Of a DNA stretch of 64,000 bases, positions 1 to 8,430 are shown in pieces. A program made the position numbers and the translations under genes. How positions within the stretch are numbered: the first letter of the stretch is position 1; each line of letters starts with the position of its first letter. The DNA comes from Natranaerovirga pectinivora (GTDB lineage: Bacteria; Bacillota; Clostridia; Lachnospirales; DSM-24629), in NCBI RefSeq assembly GCF_004342165.1, contig NZ_SMAL01000002.1, positions 1-64,000 of the forward strand. Reading direction: 5' to 3'. The notes beneath the pieces are model-generated. The model was not told where the DNA came from. It ran no database searches and worked only from the letters and a program-made list of their open reading frames with translations.

Positions 1-51
1 AACATGTTAAAGGGAATTGAGGATAAGTGCATTATTTTTTTACAAAAAAAT

Positions 52-79
52 AATGTTGAGGTTTTTACACCCCAACATT
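52..79 (+). terminator. Hairpin upstream of the AbiE locus
   Basis: AATGTTG at 52-58 pairs with CAACATT at 73-79, with extra G-C pairs inside. The run of T that would make a convincing intrinsic terminator is not directly adjacent; an AT-rich stretch with eight T lies about 13 bases on. It probably ends a gene to the left of the window. Confidence 0.3.
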
Positions 80-144
80 TATTATAGAACCATTTTTTTT
101 AGAGATTAAACATAGGTAAACTTTTAAATGAAGTTGCAATCGTC

Positions 145-190
145 TTTACAAAAATACTTACTTACCATATAATATAAGTATGTTTGTAAA
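145..190 (+). promoter_or_regulatory. abiE promoter inside a 16-bp inverted repeat
   Basis: A sigma-A type promoter is visible: TTTACA at 145-150 and TATAAT at 168-173 with a 17-base spacer. The two arms TTTACAAAAATACTTA (145-160) and TAAGTATGTTTGTAAA (175-190) are inverted repeats with a single mismatch and bracket the -10 box. AbiEi antitoxins are known to repress their own operon by binding inverted repeats in the promoter, so these arms are the likely operator. That assignment is inference from position and family knowledge. Confidence 0.7.
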
Positions 191-205
191 AAAGGGGCGA
201 TGGAC

Positions 206-799
206 ATGTATTACCTAAAAAAATTAGAAGAGCTAATTGAACTAGGTCACGGTACTATTTTAAGTTCTGATCTTGATAAATATGAAATTCCAAGAATATA
301 TCTCTCAATGATGGTGGCTGACGGTAAACTAGAAAGAGTAGATAGAGGGGTTTATGTATCCAACGATGCTATTCACGATGAAATGTATGCAATCCAAAGT
401 AAGTATCCTAAATTTATATATTCACATGAGACGGCACTTTTTTTACATGGACTATCAGATAGGACACCATTTGAATATTCTGCAACTGTACCTAGTGGAT
501 ATAAAGTAGTGGATAATGTTTCTGAGCGAGTTAAAGTTTATTACATCAAGAAAGACTTATATGATTTAGGAATAATTGATGTAAATACCCCATTTAGTAA
601 TCCTATAAAAGTATATAATATTGAAAGAACAATATGCGATATAGTGCGGAGCAGAAGCCGAGTAGATATTCAAATTTTGAATGAAGCATTGAAGAGATTT
701 GTAAAATTGAAGCGGGTAGATTATTCTCTGCTTATGGACTATGCTAAAAGTCTTAAAATAGAAACAGTTCTAAAGAATTACTTGGAGGTGCTACTATGA
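206..799 (+). CDS. abiEi: AbiEi-type antitoxin / autorepressor of a type IV toxin-antitoxin system
   Basis: This is the antitoxin of the AbiE abortive-infection family, whose members neutralise the AbiEii nucleotidyltransferase without a stable complex and repress their own promoter. The N-terminal part is a winged-helix-like DNA-binding region ending in the family hallmark DGKLERVDRGVYV (about residues 40-52), followed by the AbiEi core with YSHETALFLHGLSDRTP. About 198 residues is the usual length. The ATG at 206 is preferred over the ATG at 200 because the AGGGG ribosome binding site (193-197) has correct spacing only for 206. Its stop overlaps the toxin start as ATGA (796-799), the typical coupled arrangement. 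It appears intact while the toxin is broken. Confidence 0.85.
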   Translation: MYYLKKLEELIELGHGTILSSDLDKYEIPRIYLSMMVADGKLERVDRGVYVSNDAIHDEMYAIQSKYPKFIYSHETALFLHGLSDRTPFEYSATVPSGYKVVDNVSERVKVYYIKKDLYDLGIIDVNTPFSNPIKVYNIERTICDIVRSRSRVDIQILNEALKRFVKLKRVDYSLLMDYAKSLKIETVLKNYLEVLL

Positions 800-1635
800 A
801 TGGTAAAGCCATGAGTTTAAAGGCAAAAATTAGAAATCTTGCAAAGAAGAAAGATATCTCTGCTCAAGTTATTTTGTAGAATTATATGTTTGAACGGTTT
901 CTTGAGAGATTATCAATATCAGATTATAATGACAAGTTTATTCTGAAAGGAGGGATGTTAATTGCTGCACTAGTTGGCATTGATAATCGAGCAACAATGG
1001 ATATGGATGCAACGATTAAAAATTACCCAATTAATAGCGATGCGTTGACTAAGGCTATTAATGAAATATGTTGTTTAGAAGTCAACGATAATGTAGTGTT
1101 TTCATTTATAGGAATTGATTCCATAAGGGATGAGGATGTATATGGTGGATATAGGGTAAGTATAAAAGCAGATTATGACACGATTATTACACCAATTCAG
1201 ATTGATATTACTACAGGTGATGCCATAACACCCAAAGAAGTATTCTATTTGTTCAAGATGATTTTTGAAGAAGGTACCATTGGCGTGTGGGCGTACAATA
1301 TTGAAACGGTGCTGGCTGAAAAAGTTGAAACAATAGTAAGAAGAGGAGAGTTAAATACTAGACCAAGGGATTTTTATGATGTCTACATTTTGACCAAAAC
1401 TCAGAAATTTGATAATTCGGTTTTTGTGGAAGCTTTAAGAAAGACTGCAAAACATCGAGAAACTTTTCACATTTTTAATGATATTGAAAAAAGAATTGAA
1501 GAACTTCAAAAAAGTGACTCATTGAAATCAAGATAGATAAAGTATACTAGAGATTATAGATATGCAGAAGAAATTTCTTATGATGAAGTAATTAATGCAT
1601 TAAGGATATTGATAAAGTTTGTATCTAGAACCTAA
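796..1635 (+). pseudogene. abiEii: AbiEii-type nucleotidyltransferase toxin interrupted by two amber codons
   Basis: The frame starting at ATG 796 encodes an AbiEii/AbiGII-type nucleotidyltransferase of about 279 residues, the normal length, but carries TAG at 877-879 and TAG at 1534-1536. Visible family features are LKGGMLIAALVG, the TMDMDATIKN metal-binding region, IQIDITTGD and the C-terminal RRGELNTRPRDFYDVYIL motif. After the second stop the same frame continues with IKYTRDYRYAEEISYDEV, typical of the family C-terminus. The stops are easily explained as CAG to TAG (Gln) and TGG to TAG (Trp). Re-initiation at ATG 886 would give a protein lacking about 30 N-terminal and 33 C-terminal residues but keeping the catalytic motifs; no good ribosome binding site precedes it. 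I infer a disarmed toxin. Confidence 0.8.
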
Positions 1636-1773
1636 AATTAAATCTTAGGTTTCGTTTTGAATAATTACTAATATACGTATATTGAGATTAATATAAGTAT
1701 TAATGTAAAAATAAAAAGGCCTTCTTAAACTGATTTAAGTTTTAAAGCTTTTTAAATGTGAGAAATAAAACAA

Positions 1774-2064
1774 ATGAAACTTTTAATAGATATAGGTTTT
1801 ATTGACAGTACAAAAGACAATAAAATATTTGATTCAAAAAGAAATGAGATTATTAAAGGTATTACAAAAGTTATCTTAGAACAACTAGGCATAGAAGAAC
1901 AATAACCATCTAATATAGAAGAACCACCATCTACTGTAGAAGGCAAACAAACTTTTTATAGAGTAATGGCAGGTTCTTTTTTAGTGAAAGAAAATGCAAA
2001 TAAGCAAGTAGAGAACCTTAGAAAAGCGGGGTTTGATGCCACTATTCTAGAGTTTCATAAGTAG
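1774..2064 (+). pseudogene. Remnant of an N-acetylmuramoyl-L-alanine amidase with SPOR domain
   Basis: Starting at ATG 1774 one frame reads as the end of an amidase_3 catalytic domain (LLIDIGFIDSTKDNKIF) followed by a short linker and a SPOR-like peptidoglycan-binding tail (FYRVMAGSFLVKENANKQVE). A TAA at 1903-1905 breaks the frame between the two parts and the N-terminal two thirds of the enzyme are missing. Such amidases act on cell-wall peptides and are common as prophage or spore enzymes. A second, shorter copy of the SPOR part occurs at 35130, so this fragment travels with the adjacent recombinase. Confidence 0.65.
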
Positions 2065-2138
2065 CACATATAACTTGACTTCTATCAAAAACAGAGTGAT
2101 TAATGGTACTAACCAAATGATAGAAAGGGGGCAAGGCA

Positions 2139-3518
2139 ATGCGTGTAAGAATTATTGAACCAACTAAAAAGGTAGAAAATAAAAAACTAAAAGTCTGTGC
2201 TTATGCAAGGGTATCAACAGATAACACTAAGCAAGGTGAGTCATTAGAAAATCAAATCACTTACTATAAAAGACTTATCACTTCAAACCCAGAGTATGAC
2301 TTTGTCGGTATTTTTGCAGATAAGGGCATAACAGGAACAACAGAGAACAGACCAGAATTTAAAAGAATGTTAGACCTTTGTAGAGAGAAAAAAATAGATG
2401 TAATCATTACAAAGTCTATTTCAAGATTTGCTAGAAACACTCTAGATACTTTAAATTATGTAAGAACACTTAAGGAGCTGGGTATTGGGGTATTATTCGA
2501 AAAGGAAAATATCAATACATTAGATTCAAAAGGTGAGGTACTATTAACTATTTTAAGTTCACTGGCCCAAGATGAGTCAAGAAGTATTAGTGAAAACTCC
2601 ACTTGGGGCATAAGGAGAAAGTTTGAACAAGGTAAAGTTATTGTAAACCATAAAAAATTCTTAGGGTATGATAAAGATGAAGATGGAAACCTTGTTATTA
2701 ATGAAAAACAAGCTAAAATAGTTAAACGAATTTATAAAGATTTCCTAAATGGAAAAGGTGCCAATAGAATAGCCAAAGAATTGGAAGAGGAAAGAATACA
2801 AAACTGGAATGGAACAACTAAATGGTATGTAAGTAGTATTAGAAAAATGCTAACAAATGAAAAGTACAAAGGAGATGCTATACTTCAAAAGACCTATACA
2901 GTGGATTTCCTTACGAAGAAACGGGTAGAAAACAAAGGTGAAGTACCAATGTACTATGTAGAAGAAAGCCATCCAGCTATTATAGATAAAGAAATGTGGG
3001 AAACAGTATAGCTAGAGATGGAGAGAAGAAAAAACTATGTAGAAAGGTATGGACTAACCAAGATAGATTATTCGTGTAAGGAGAACCCTTTTGCTGGAAA
3101 AGTTATTTGTGGATGCTGCGGTAGTATTTTTGGAAGGAAAGTTTGGAACTCAACAGATGAAAGACTAAGGCGATATATTTGGAGATGTAATAGGAAGTAT
3201 GAAATAAAAGGTAAAAAGGCTTGTGATAATAAGCACATAGATGATAAGGTTTTGTATGAAGCATTTATAAATACATTTAATATGGTGTTAGAGAATAAAG
3301 ATTATTTTAAAAAGAAGTGGGAAGAGCATTTGGATAGTGATGATTTGCTAAAGAAGTATAAGGCAAAACAGTTTATAGAGATAATAGAAAAAGCAGAGCC
3401 ACTAGTAAGGTTTGATGCAGATTTATTAAATATACTTATTGAGAAGATGGTTGTATTTGATGGAGGAATGATCATCTTATCCTTAATGGATGGGGCGGTT
3501 ATAGAATGTAAAATTTAA
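2139..3518 (+). pseudogene. Large serine site-specific recombinase interrupted by one amber codon
   Basis: The N-terminal resolvase domain is clear: YARVSTDNTKQGESLENQ contains the nucleophilic serine, and FARNTLDTL is the conserved helix region. The recombinase domain (FLGYDKDEDG, AKIVKRIYKDFL) and a zinc ribbon (CGCCGSIFG ... CNRKYEIKGKKACDN) follow. A TAG at 3009-3011 splits the frame in a place where relatives usually have glutamine before LEMERR, so a CAG to TAG change is likely. The total, about 459 residues, is somewhat short for the family because the C-terminal coiled coil is reduced. The start has a strong GAAAGGGGG site. It would have moved an integrative element; readthrough would be needed for activity. 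Confidence 0.8.
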
Positions 3519-3523
3519 TAGGA

Positions 3524-3561
3524 GCCGACTGTGTGAGAAATTACCTAGTCGGTCTTTTTTT
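3524..3561 (+). terminator. Intrinsic terminator after the recombinase
   Basis: CCGACT (3525-3530) pairs with AGTCGG (3547-3552) and is followed by a run of seven T. A closely related sequence recurs at 51071-51111, suggesting it is the tail of a repeated element. Confidence 0.7.
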
Positions 3562-3725
3562 GTGCAATATTCCAAAAATACAAAAATTAATAAAAAAGTG
3601 TAAGAATAATACTGCTTTATTTGTTATATATATGTAAGCAAAAAGGAGGTGTTAATATCTGAAGAAACATATTATTATATATTTACAGTACCAACAAAAT
3701 CTATTTTAGTAGTTTTGAAACTTAG

Positions 3726-4022
3726 GTTTTTAATAATTTTAATATTTCCAATCAAGGAAAAGCAATCTTAACATCTATAGTAGATGCAAGAAATGTAGAT
3801 AGGATAAGAATTGAAATCCATTTACAAAGATACCATAATGGTGGATGGACCACAGTAAAACGTTGGGAAACTAACCAGGAAGGGACATTAGCTGTATTAG
3901 GAGAAAACTGGTATGTACCAAGTGGTTATCAATATAGGATGCTATCATATGCATATGTATATAATGCTACAATTCTTATTGAAGGAACTATGAATATCAG
4001 TAGGTCAATTATTTATGAGTGA
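3726..4022 (+). pseudogene. Remnant of a small secreted beta-rich protein
   Basis: One frame, open after a TAG at 3723-3725, encodes about 95 residues ending at TGA 4020-4022. It contains IRIEIHLQRYHNGGWTTVKRW and NWYVPSGYQYRMLSYAYVY, a pattern seen in small exported proteins of clostridia and bacilli encoded beside peptidase-like genes. No start codon or signal peptide remains in this frame. A ribosome binding site (AGGAGG, 3645-3650) and probable signal-peptide coding sequence lie upstream in other frames, so a frameshift is the simplest explanation. Function unknown. Confidence 0.5.
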
Positions 4023-4071
4023 AAAATTTTAGTAGATAAAACAAATTTAAATTATGAAAGAGGGAGAACTT

Positions 4072-5244
4072 ATGAAAAAAATTACAAGTTTATTATTAGT
4101 TATAATGTTATTAATAACATTTGAGGGAGATGTTTTTGCAAATGAACAACATGAAACACAAAATATTAAAAACTTAATTGTTAATTTTTTTGTAGATTAC
4201 GAGAATGCTTTTGCAAATAATGACCAGGAATTTAAACTTATGAATAAATATTTTACAGATAATAATGAGACTGATATGGAAGTAAATAAAAGAATTATAA
4301 ATACAGTTTTAAATAGAAGAATTTTACTAGCTACAAAGCATAAATTACAAGAGATAAATAAAACCCAAGATTTTACATTCAATACTATTGAAATTCGAGA
4401 TGATGTAGCGTATGTTAATGTAACAATAGATAAGAAATTTAATTACAATGTAACTCCAGATATTGAAACACTTATCAGAGATACTTATGATATAGTACTA
4501 GAAAAAAATAAAAACTTTAAAATAAGATCAATTGATGGATTTATTTGCCTTTTGATCGAAAGTGAGTTAGAGTTTCTTGACTTAGATATTAATAATGTTG
4601 ATAATTTGAATGAATATAATACTATATTGGAGCAAGAAGTGAATAAAATGAGTGTAGAAGATAAAGAGGATACACCATATTCAAGACTTGAGCCATTAAA
4701 TGTGTCAAATTTTGTATCAGTATCTTCAACATATAACAGAGAAGGGGCTGTAGCTTATGCTAGAACACATGCTAGAAATCCTAATCCAAAGTATTTTAAC
4801 TTTGAAACGATAGGTGGAGATTGTACAAATTTTGTATCACAATGCTTGTATGAGGGTGGAGGAATTAGTCAACACGTAGGAGCAAGTCATACTGATCATA
4901 ATTGGTTTTATATAAGCTCAGGTAATAGATCATCTTCTTGGACTAGTGCTCATCTATTATATAACTATCTTTCAAGCAGCAATTCAAGAATAAATGCTAT
5001 ACAAATCCCGAAATTGAGTCTCCAAATAGGAGATATTATACAATTTCTTCCTACCCACAGAGAATGGGGGCATAGCGTAATTGTAACAGGAAGAGCGTAC
5101 CACAATGAAGTTGGTATGGATTATTTGATAACTCAGCGTAGTGTAAGTCTTGAACGTGCAAGAGTAGACATGTTTTTATCACAACATGATTATGTAATTG
5201 GAAATCTACCAACGGTTTACTGGGGAATATATGGAAATAAATAA
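4072..5244 (+). CDS. Secreted protein with putative amidase (Amidase_6-type) domain
   Basis: The protein has a signal peptide (MKKITSLLLVIMLLITF, cleavage probably after VFA) and is exported. The N-terminal half (about residues 25-215) is an unclassified region with NTF2-like character. The C-terminal half carries the hallmark of the putative amidase family: YNREGAVAYARTHARNPNPK, then GGDCTNFVSQCL with the candidate catalytic cysteine, and a later histidine in REWGHSVIVTGR. This is a NlpC/P60-like thiol hydrolase fold in related families, so peptidoglycan or peptide hydrolysis is plausible but not shown. ATG 4072 is chosen over 4054 because GGGAG lies at the right distance. It is followed after 13 bases by a lipoprotein gene. 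Confidence 0.75.
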   Translation: MKKITSLLLVIMLLITFEGDVFANEQHETQNIKNLIVNFFVDYENAFANNDQEFKLMNKYFTDNNETDMEVNKRIINTVLNRRILLATKHKLQEINKTQDFTFNTIEIRDDVAYVNVTIDKKFNYNVTPDIETLIRDTYDIVLEKNKNFKIRSIDGFICLLIESELEFLDLDINNVDNLNEYNTILEQEVNKMSVEDKEDTPYSRLEPLNVSNFVSVSSTYNREGAVAYARTHARNPNPKYFNFETIGGDCTNFVSQCLYEGGGISQHVGASHTDHNWFYISSGNRSSSWTSAHLLYNYLSSSNSRINAIQIPKLSLQIGDIIQFLPTHREWGHSVIVTGRAYHNEVGMDYLITQRSVSLERARVDMFLSQHDYVIGNLPTVYWGIYGNK

Positions 5245-5257
5245 GGAGGATGATTGA

Positions 5258-5803
5258 ATGTTAAAAAAAATTACTATATTACTAAGTATTATCATATTAA
5301 TTATGATAAGTGCTGGTTGTAGTCAAGAAAATAAAATAAATAGTAATATAGAAACAGATGTAATAAAAGAAGATAATGAAGTAAAAGAGGAAGAATCAGA
5401 TAGAGTAAAAGAAGCAAAAGAAGTTATTTATAAGTATTTTGAGGCGGAGAAGGAAAGAGATTGGCAAGAAATTATAAAACATAGTGAAGTAAGAGAGAAA
5501 GGTTTTGAAGAACATCCATATAATTGGTATAAAAATCCATATGAAATGATTGAATTAGAGGGTATTAGAGTGTATTTTGAAACAGTGGATGATTTAAAAG
5601 ATAAAGGATATTATATGGGAAACTTTACCTTTGGTGAGTATTTTGATAGAATAGGCTTTTGGGTTTATGGTGATTTGGTATATACTGATGAAGCAAGAGT
5701 ATATATGGCTGTCCCAGATTTAAGGGGTTTTGAACGGGAATTTTTTCTAGATAAAAAAACTGAAGACTCGCCTTGGAGAATTGTATTAGGATATCCTGGA
5801 TAA
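5258..5803 (+). CDS. Small lipoprotein of unknown function
   Basis: A lipobox (ISAGC, cysteine at about residue 22) follows a hydrophobic segment, so the protein should be anchored on the outer face of the membrane. An acidic linker precedes a compact C-terminal domain (about residues 50-181) with EVIYKYFEAEKERDWQEI, resembling the alpha-helix that opens NTF2-like or DUF4829-like domains; that similarity is tentative. The AAGGAGG ribosome binding site is strong and the gene lies 13 bases after the amidase-like gene, so they are probably cotranscribed. A terminator follows. Confidence 0.6.
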   Translation: MLKKITILLSIIILIMISAGCSQENKINSNIETDVIKEDNEVKEEESDRVKEAKEVIYKYFEAEKERDWQEIIKHSEVREKGFEEHPYNWYKNPYEMIELEGIRVYFETVDDLKDKGYYMGNFTFGEYFDRIGFWVYGDLVYTDEARVYMAVPDLRGFEREFFLDKKTEDSPWRIVLGYPG

Positions 5804-5853
5804 TTAATTAAAGTAAATAAGTATGGTTAATGATTTAATGTAAAGTATAAATT

Positions 5854-5884
5854 AAAGGGCTGTCGTAGAGACGGCTCTTTTAAT
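5854..5884 (+). terminator. Intrinsic terminator after the lipoprotein gene
   Basis: AAAGGGCTGTC (5854-5864) pairs with GACGGCTCTTT (5870-5880), two pairs being G-U wobbles, with a short T tract. Confidence 0.65.
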
Positions 5885-5913
5885 TAAAGGGTGTTTAGTG
5901 AACAAAAAAGAAG

Positions 5914-6040
5914 GATAATAATACGCAAACCCCTATATTCTGCGTATTATTATCACCTTACTACCAAAACACACGTTGAGACGGTTGTGTTAATAGAGAA
6001 GAAATAGGTTGGAATTAAGGGGTTTAAGATTTAGGATAAT
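5914..6040 (+). repeat. Copy 1 of a three-copy hairpin repeat
   Basis: This block shares sequence and order with 9092-9215 and 38511-38975. It has a perfect 10-bp hairpin (ATAATACGCA at 5918-5927 with TGCGTATTAT at 5941-5950), then a second stem AACACA/TGTGTT (5968-5973 with 5986-5991) around ACGTTGAGAC, then a conserved AGAAATAGGTTG region. No coding capacity is visible. Confidence 0.65.
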
Positions 6041-6061
6041 CAAATAGGTATTAAATATGTT

Positions 6062-6090
6062 CACACAGACTAGAGTTTGTGGGTTTTTTA
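6062..6090 (+). terminator. Terminator-like hairpin
   Basis: CACAGACT (6064-6071) and AGTTTGTG (6074-6081) can pair, followed by six T. It resembles the hairpin at 51032. No gene ends just upstream, so it may belong to a deleted gene or the repeat. Confidence 0.4.
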
Positions 6091-6267
6091 GACCCTCGGG
6101 GGGGCTGCTTTCACGCATTCCTCCATAATTATACTTACAATAGACGTCAGTTATTAAAAATAAGATAAAAAAATTCTACATAAAAAGTAATGAAAGAATT
6201 TAGAGTGCTAATCTATAAAGAAGGCTTTGAAAATCTTAATATGTCGCGAATGCTGAGAGGTGATATT

Positions 6268-7212
6268 TTGAGAAGATGGAAAGATATTTATGAGCAATAT
6301 ATGAGCTTTAGTGAAAATCCATACTTTGAAGATACGTTTGGTCACTCAGTCCATCATTATACAGATATTCATGCATTGATGAGCATTCTTAGAAACAGAA
6401 AGTTGTGGTTATCAGATTCTGACTTTCTGAATGATAGGAATGAAGTCAAGTATACGCTAGACCTTATTTCAAATATCTGCTATAAGGAATTTGATTTTAA
6501 TAGTAGAGAAATGAATAAAATATTTGACTATGTGAGTCGTCCGACTTGGAATGGTCAACAAGTGTTCATTATGTCGTTTTCTGAACAAGATGATTTATTA
6601 CCTTTATGGTCGTATTATTCACAAGTAGATGGATATAATATATCTTTCAATCCACCTGAACTAATTAGTGCATCAAGGCAGAATTTAGATGTGGATTATA
6701 AATCCAATAGAGAGGTGCATAAAGTATCAGCTCTTGATAGGGTAAAAATAAACCTGAGTAAAGTAATATATAATGAAGAACAGCAAACTGAAATTATTAC
6801 GAAGATTACTAAGTTGATGAAAAAAGCTGTTATAGATTACAGACAAGGTTTGCTTAGTGGCTATATGATAAATAAGTTATTGATTGAATACGCAGGAATA
6901 CTGAGGTTTTATTCTCTTAATTTTAAACAAATTCATTTTGAACCGGAGCAAGAGACAAGATTAACCGTTTTATTAGAAGATAAGAATTTATTAAAGCAGT
7001 ATTTAAATCATCGCTCATCAAACGGTATCGTTATCCCGTACATTGAACTGAATTTTTCTGTAGATCAATTTAATTCTGTTGTCAAAAAGATAATGATTGG
7101 TCCTAAGAATAACCTAGATGTTTCAGAGAAAGGGCTTAAATCATTCTTATATCATGAAGACTATAAGGAGTCCATACAGATAACAAAGTCCTTAATTCCA
7201 CTTAGATTTTAG
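6268..7212 (+). CDS. DUF2971-family protein
   Basis: The sequence HHYTDIHALMSILRNRKLWL followed by SDSDFLNDRNEV and FIMSFSEQDDLLPLWSYY is characteristic of the DUF2971 family, of unknown biochemical activity; members are common in accessory and defence-rich regions. The open frame extends to ATG 6190, but no ribosome binding site precedes it. TTG 6268 follows GAGAGGTG at ideal spacing, and ATG 6241 is another option. The gene stands alone, flanked by the hairpin repeat and terminator on the left and a GC-rich palindrome on the right, so it looks like a single-gene cargo insertion. A role in phage defence is inference from context only. Confidence 0.7.
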   Translation: MRRWKDIYEQYMSFSENPYFEDTFGHSVHHYTDIHALMSILRNRKLWLSDSDFLNDRNEVKYTLDLISNICYKEFDFNSREMNKIFDYVSRPTWNGQQVFIMSFSEQDDLLPLWSYYSQVDGYNISFNPPELISASRQNLDVDYKSNREVHKVSALDRVKINLSKVIYNEEQQTEIITKITKLMKKAVIDYRQGLLSGYMINKLLIEYAGILRFYSLNFKQIHFEPEQETRLTVLLEDKNLLKQYLNHRSSNGIVIPYIELNFSVDQFNSVVKKIMIGPKNNLDVSEKGLKSFLYHEDYKESIQITKSLIPLRF

Positions 7213-7246
7213 TTCATTATGTGCCTCCGTACTTGACTTCATATAA

Positions 7247-7295
7247 CGGCCGCGCGGCCGATAGTTAAGATGGTGCGTAGCACCATTTTGACTAT
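7247..7295 (+). repeat. GC palindrome plus 16-bp hairpin
   Basis: CGGCCGCGCGGCCG (7247-7260) is a perfect palindrome, strikingly GC-rich for this DNA. It abuts ATAGTTAAGATGGTGC (7261-7276), which pairs fully, with two G-U wobbles, with GCACCATTTTGACTAT (7280-7295) across a three-base loop. There is no T tail, so it is not a standard terminator. It is more like an intergenic palindromic repeat or a mobile-element end. Confidence 0.55.
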
Positions 7296-7364
7296 AAAAT
7301 GTAGGCTATTATCTTGAAATTGTGTCGACGCAGGCGATGAGGTGCTTATTGAAAATACAAAGAA

Positions 7365-7944
7365 ATGTTCCCAGAGCTGATTTATGGCATTATTTCAGGG
7401 GGAGCAGCCAAATTTTCTGTGCTTAGCCCTGTAATACCCGAGTTGAGAGATGATAAATTATCTGTTGAAGAAGCTTATGAGGAAGAAGATTTTGGTGCAT
7501 ATCTTCCTCAAAAGCTTCCAAGGGGTTTTGTCTTTGAATCATCCGTGCGTTTTATCAATCAGGAATTTAATTATCTGTCGCATTATGGTGTAAAGGCTTA
7601 AATAATATGGCGTGGAGGGTATCAAACTTTTCTGAATCTGATGCAGTAAGAATTACATCAGTTGTTGATACAAAGAATTATAAAATTGAACTTTATCCAA
7701 TACCGCGTTTCCATTTTGTTCCGAATGAATTATGGGAAATTGTAGACAATCCGATTTTTCATATTGAAGATCTAACACTTGAAGCTGTGAAGGCACGCGC
7801 ATATACCATGAGTGACAAAGGCGATGAAAGCGGGTATCGTATGCGATTTTCTGTGCTATACAACTAAGATATACTGTTGAAATAAATGTCAAAGGTGTAG
7901 ATTCGGAATATATATTTAACCAGTTGTCAATCATAATTTATTAG
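7365..7944 (+). pseudogene. Frameshifted remnant of a DUF4367-type protein
   Basis: Three frames must be joined to read a continuous protein: 7365-7600 (EDFGAYLPQKLPRGFVFESS), 7607-7867 (AWRVSNFSESDAVRITSVVD and AVKARAYTMSDKGDESGYRM) and 7870-7944 (YTVEINVKGVDSEYIFNQL). This matches the DUF4367 domain found at the C-terminus of anti-sigma-factor-like membrane proteins encoded beside ECF sigma genes. The N-terminal anti-sigma and membrane parts are missing and no sigma gene is nearby, so this is a dead fragment. Confidence 0.65.
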
Positions 7945-8040
7945 AATAAAACGAGTTGCAATCTGAGAAGTAGCAAAAATATGGTAAATTTTATTGTATC
8001 AAAGAGATATTTTGCTCCCAAAATTCCAGTAAAACAATAA

Positions 8041-8088
8041 AGAAGCAAGTCACCCTACTTCAATTTTGTAGAGTGCCTTGCTTTTTTC
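8041..8088 (+). terminator. Intrinsic terminator-like hairpin
   Basis: AAGCAAG pairs with CTTGCTT, with further pairing inside around CCTAC/GTAG, followed by six T. It lies after the DUF4367 remnant. Confidence 0.55.
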
Positions 8089-8217
8089 CAGAAGTTTAGC
8101 TTCAAATCTCTCAAAACGTTTCTTTTTCAGTCTTGCCAGATATAATAATAGATGTCACTAATTCCGTGTAATTCGTTATGTTTTTATGTTACAATATCAA
8201 AAAATGAAGCTCTTTAA

Positions 8218-8289
8218 ATGAGAAAGAATTATTTTGTAAAGATAGTGAAATACATAAAGAAAGTATATAAAATTGAAAATGCTAAATAA
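8218..8289 (+). pseudogene. Degraded 5' end of a transposase gene
   Basis: The 23-codon frame MRKNYFVKIVKYIKKVYKIE is nearly identical to the start of the transposase fragment at 17108. Only the N-terminus survives. It documents a second copy of the same insertion sequence. Confidence 0.55.
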
Positions 8290-8371
8290 TAAGATATCAG
8301 AAATACATCTGCTCATAGTAGGGTAAATTGCATTGGGATCTTTTACTCTTGATTTTATAGGTATTATAATC

Positions 8372-8401
8372 TTGTTATTTAGGTCATAATTATGGTATAA
8401 T
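8372..8401 (+). promoter_or_regulatory. Promoter and candidate operator of the Phd/RelE module
   Basis: TTGTTA (8372-8377) and TATAAT (8396-8401) are separated by 18 bases. The palindrome CATAATTATG (8385-8394) lies in the spacer, a plausible site for autorepression by the antitoxin. Confidence 0.55.
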
Positions 8402-8430
8402 TAACTCACAGATATAAAGGAGATGAGATT

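Noticed and set aside
1752-1946. Minus-strand open frame opposite the amidase remnant
   Set aside because: It is antisense to a recognisable amidase/SPOR sequence and has no motif or ribosome binding site.
877-3011. Genetic recoding of TAG (for example pyrrolysine) explaining the amber codons in abiEii and the recombinase
   Set aside because: TAG terminates several intact genes in the window (for example those ending at 18556, 38428, 42981 and 47188), and other broken genes have TAA or TGA stops. Simple decay is more economical.
5918-5991. A CRISPR array made of the hairpin repeats
   Set aside because: The copies are kilobases apart, imperfect and not separated by regular spacers; no cas gene is present.
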